Positions 50,249-52,476 of a stretch of 52,476 nt of DNA are shown here, in pieces. The DNA lies in the NCBI GenBank assembly GCA_964642855.1, contig CAZXSK010000022.1:1-52476 (forward strand), read 5' to 3'. The notes beneath the pieces are model-generated. The model did no database searches and was not told the origin of the DNA. It saw nothing but the letters and a program-made list of their open reading frames with translations. Origin of the DNA: CAZXSK01 sp964642855. GTDB lineage: Bacteria; Planctomycetota; Phycisphaerae; SM23-33. The translations under genes were made by a program, and so were the position numbers. Each line of letters starts with the position of its first letter. Positions within the stretch are counted from its first letter, which is position 1.

Positions 50249-50412
50249 TCCCCGGTTGTCAGGCGTTGCCTTATGGAGGGCGCGCGGCAGCCAGACGCTG
50301 ACACGGGTAAACGACTTGATGAGCAACGCATCGAACGCGAAAAGGTGGCCCAAGGGCAGGTGATCGCAAGGATTCCTCCCTTCCTCAGGCCGCCTGTTTG
50401 GTGGCCTTTTTT
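50249..50412 (+). ncRNA. Candidate small RNA of unknown identity
   Basis: About 164 bases bounded by a strong promoter and a strong intrinsic terminator. GTCAG-G-CGTT-GCC near 50258-50270 can pair with GGC and GACGCTGAC near 50286-50302, and TTGATG/CATCGA form a second stem near 50317-50335. It lies next to ffh, but the SRP RNA apical loop (GGAAG and AGCAGCC) is absent, so I do not call it 4.5S RNA. It could also be a leader of the downstream tRNA-23S unit with read-through. Folding was done by eye only. Confidence 0.4.
50387..50412 (+). terminator. Intrinsic terminator before tRNA-Ile
   Basis: AGGCCGCC at 50387-50394 pairs with GGTGGCCT at 50400-50407 (one G-T pair) around a TGTTT loop and is followed by six T residues to 50412. 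Confidence 0.8.
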
Positions 50413-50529
50413 GATGCGAAGCTCGCCCCGGACCGATCGGGTTCGGATCAGCGGAGTTGACAACCACAAAGAGCCACAACGGCCGGATGGGATGCCCCTC
50501 GGGGCTGGCCGATCCGGTCGACCACGGAC

Positions 50530-50603
<74 letters not shown>

Positions 50604-50657
50604 TTTCCGCCGCCACGCAACGCCTTGGAGGTCAGCCTCCGGCGCGGGGCAGCCCGC

Positions 50658-50730
50658 GGGGCCGTAGCTCAGTTGGGAGAGCGCCAGCTTTGCAAGCTGG
50701 AAGTCGTCGGTTCGAACCCGATCGGCTCCA
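50658..50730 (+). tRNA. tRNA-Ala (anticodon TGC)
   Basis: A 73-base cloverleaf with acceptor GGGGCCG/CGGCTCC including the G3-U70 pair, D arm AGCTCAGTTGGGAGAG, and anticodon arm CCAGC-TTTGCAA-GCTGG giving TGC. No CCA is encoded. It lies 54 bases after tRNA-Ile and 400 bases before 23S rRNA. Confidence 0.97.
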
Positions 50731-50888
50731 TGAGAGTATCTGCCGTGGAGGCCCAGACGGTTTGAATAGCAACGCACGGACGTTTGGGTTTCGATGCCTC
50801 TAACAAGCTTTATTTCAACGGGTTACGTGCCATGCAACGAGTTGCAGGCATGCGGCCGATAAATTTCGCGGAAAATTCAAGAAAGAGC

Positions 50889-50916
50889 TTGAATGGATTT
50901 GCGAATCAGGTAGAAT
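50889..50916 (+). promoter_or_regulatory. Promoter directly before 23S rRNA
   Basis: TTGAAT at 50889-50894 and TAGAAT at 50911-50916 with a 16-base spacer. It would start transcription near 50922, after the tRNAs, so 23S rRNA could be made without them. Confidence 0.55.
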
Positions 50917-50920
50917 TCGT

Positions 50921-50944
50921 CGCTCGTCACCTCGGTGGCGAGCG
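50921..50944 (+). promoter_or_regulatory. Hairpin at the predicted 5' end of the 23S precursor
   Basis: CGCTCGTCAC and GTGGCGAGCG form a ten-bp stem (one G-T pair) closed by a CTCG tetraloop. It begins at about the predicted start site of the preceding promoter. Confidence 0.6.
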
Positions 50945-51012
50945 CAGCAGAACGCCCGCCAGGCGGGCAGACGGGACAGGCCGATCGGGCCTTCCCGGCA
51001 GCAGTAGAATCG

Positions 51013-51023
51013 GCTCTTTGACA
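51013..51023 (+). promoter_or_regulatory. boxA-like antitermination element
   Basis: GCTCTTTGACA matches the boxA consensus recognised by NusB/NusE in rRNA leaders and spacers. It lies about 108 bases before the 23S start. Confidence 0.65.
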
Positions 51024-51130
51024 AGTGCATAGGGATAAGAAGAATTGCCAAAAGGTTCACCGAGAAGTGTCTTAGGTGTGAGGCATGTTTGTCGCGGCGT
51101 TCGTGTGTTTTGCGGGCCTTCGACAAATGT

Positions 51131-52476
<1,346 letters not shown>

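Larger units (their letters stand above)
50068..50529. other. Intergenic region between ffh and tRNA-Ile
   Basis: There is no convincing protein gene. It contains a promoter (50215-50242), a structured stretch and a terminator (50387-50412); see the candidate RNA. No 16S rRNA is present. TTGACA occurs at 50457-50462 but no matching -10 follows. Confidence 0.7.
50731..51130. other. Spacer between tRNA-Ala and 23S rRNA
   Basis: No gene is seen. It holds a promoter (50889-50916), a ten-bp hairpin at the predicted transcript start (50921-50944), further GC hairpins near 50950-50997, and a boxA-like element (51013-51023). Open frames here are short and lack homology. Confidence 0.75.

Noticed and set aside
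50249..50412. SRP (4.5S) RNA next to ffh
   Set aside because: GTCAGG and GGCAGCC resemble parts of SRP RNA, but the GGAA tetraloop with GG-AAGCAGCC and the correct spacing are absent. I left it as an unassigned RNA candidate.

Overview
The window is high-GC bacterial chromosome that looks like Planctomycetota, most likely a Phycisphaerae-type lineage. This rests on gene content and is an inference. The signs are a sulfatase, a PEP-CTERM protein, a DUF4159 protein, a BatA/VWA protein, a Hanks-type kinase, many lipoproteins, long hydrophilic tails, and a 23S rRNA gene that is not preceded by 16S rRNA. I see no prophage, insertion sequence, integron or CRISPR array.

Layout. 79-12357 holds a small glycogen-binding protein, scpB, and a carbohydrate block: FAH-family hydrolase, AraC regulator, TIM-barrel isomerase, enolase-superfamily protein, Gfo/Idh/MocA dehydrogenase, sulfatase and oligogalacturonate lyase. 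Housekeeping genes arfB, uppS and purA are interleaved. 12485-15273 holds a small conserved-looking protein, ispE, tRNA-Ala(GGC) and an AlgX/AlgJ-like lipoprotein. 15291-20958 holds a DUF4159 protein, a flavodoxin, two convergent CPBP-type membrane proteins and trpC. 20977-23641 is a minus-strand operon of Ser/Thr kinase, PPP-like phosphoesterase, YhbY RNA-binding protein and zinc-ribbon membrane protein. 23741-28879 holds a flippase-like membrane protein, a PilZ protein, a DNA alkyltransferase, an esterase and uxaC. 28889-34118 is a minus-strand run with topA, a GNAT enzyme, DUF2164, a secreted unknown and a macro-domain protein. 34185-45556 is a plus-strand run: phosphodiesterase, BatA/VWA, FabZ-like, a UvrC-derived protein without an intact nuclease, a giant AsmA/RBG-like protein, mtnP and a beta-helix lipoprotein. 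45661-48334 holds the PEP-CTERM protein, an ABC ATPase and a Spy/CpxP-like lipoprotein. ffh follows, then a promoter-to-terminator unit of unknown RNA, tRNA-Ile, tRNA-Ala(TGC) and the first half of 23S rRNA, which runs off the window.

How the genes fit together. The dehydrogenase, dehydratase-type enolase protein and FAH hydrolase fit a non-phosphorylating sugar to sugar-acid to 2-keto-3-deoxy acid route, with the sulfatase and oligogalacturonate lyase supplying monomers; UxaC handles uronates. The kinase and phosphoesterase overlap and are followed by a ribosome-assembly type protein, suggesting a phospho-switch. The most unusual single gene is the UvrC-like protein at 38221-39438, which keeps the iron-sulfur-type cysteines and UVR motif but has lost the GIY-YIG tyrosines and the whole C-terminal nuclease half.
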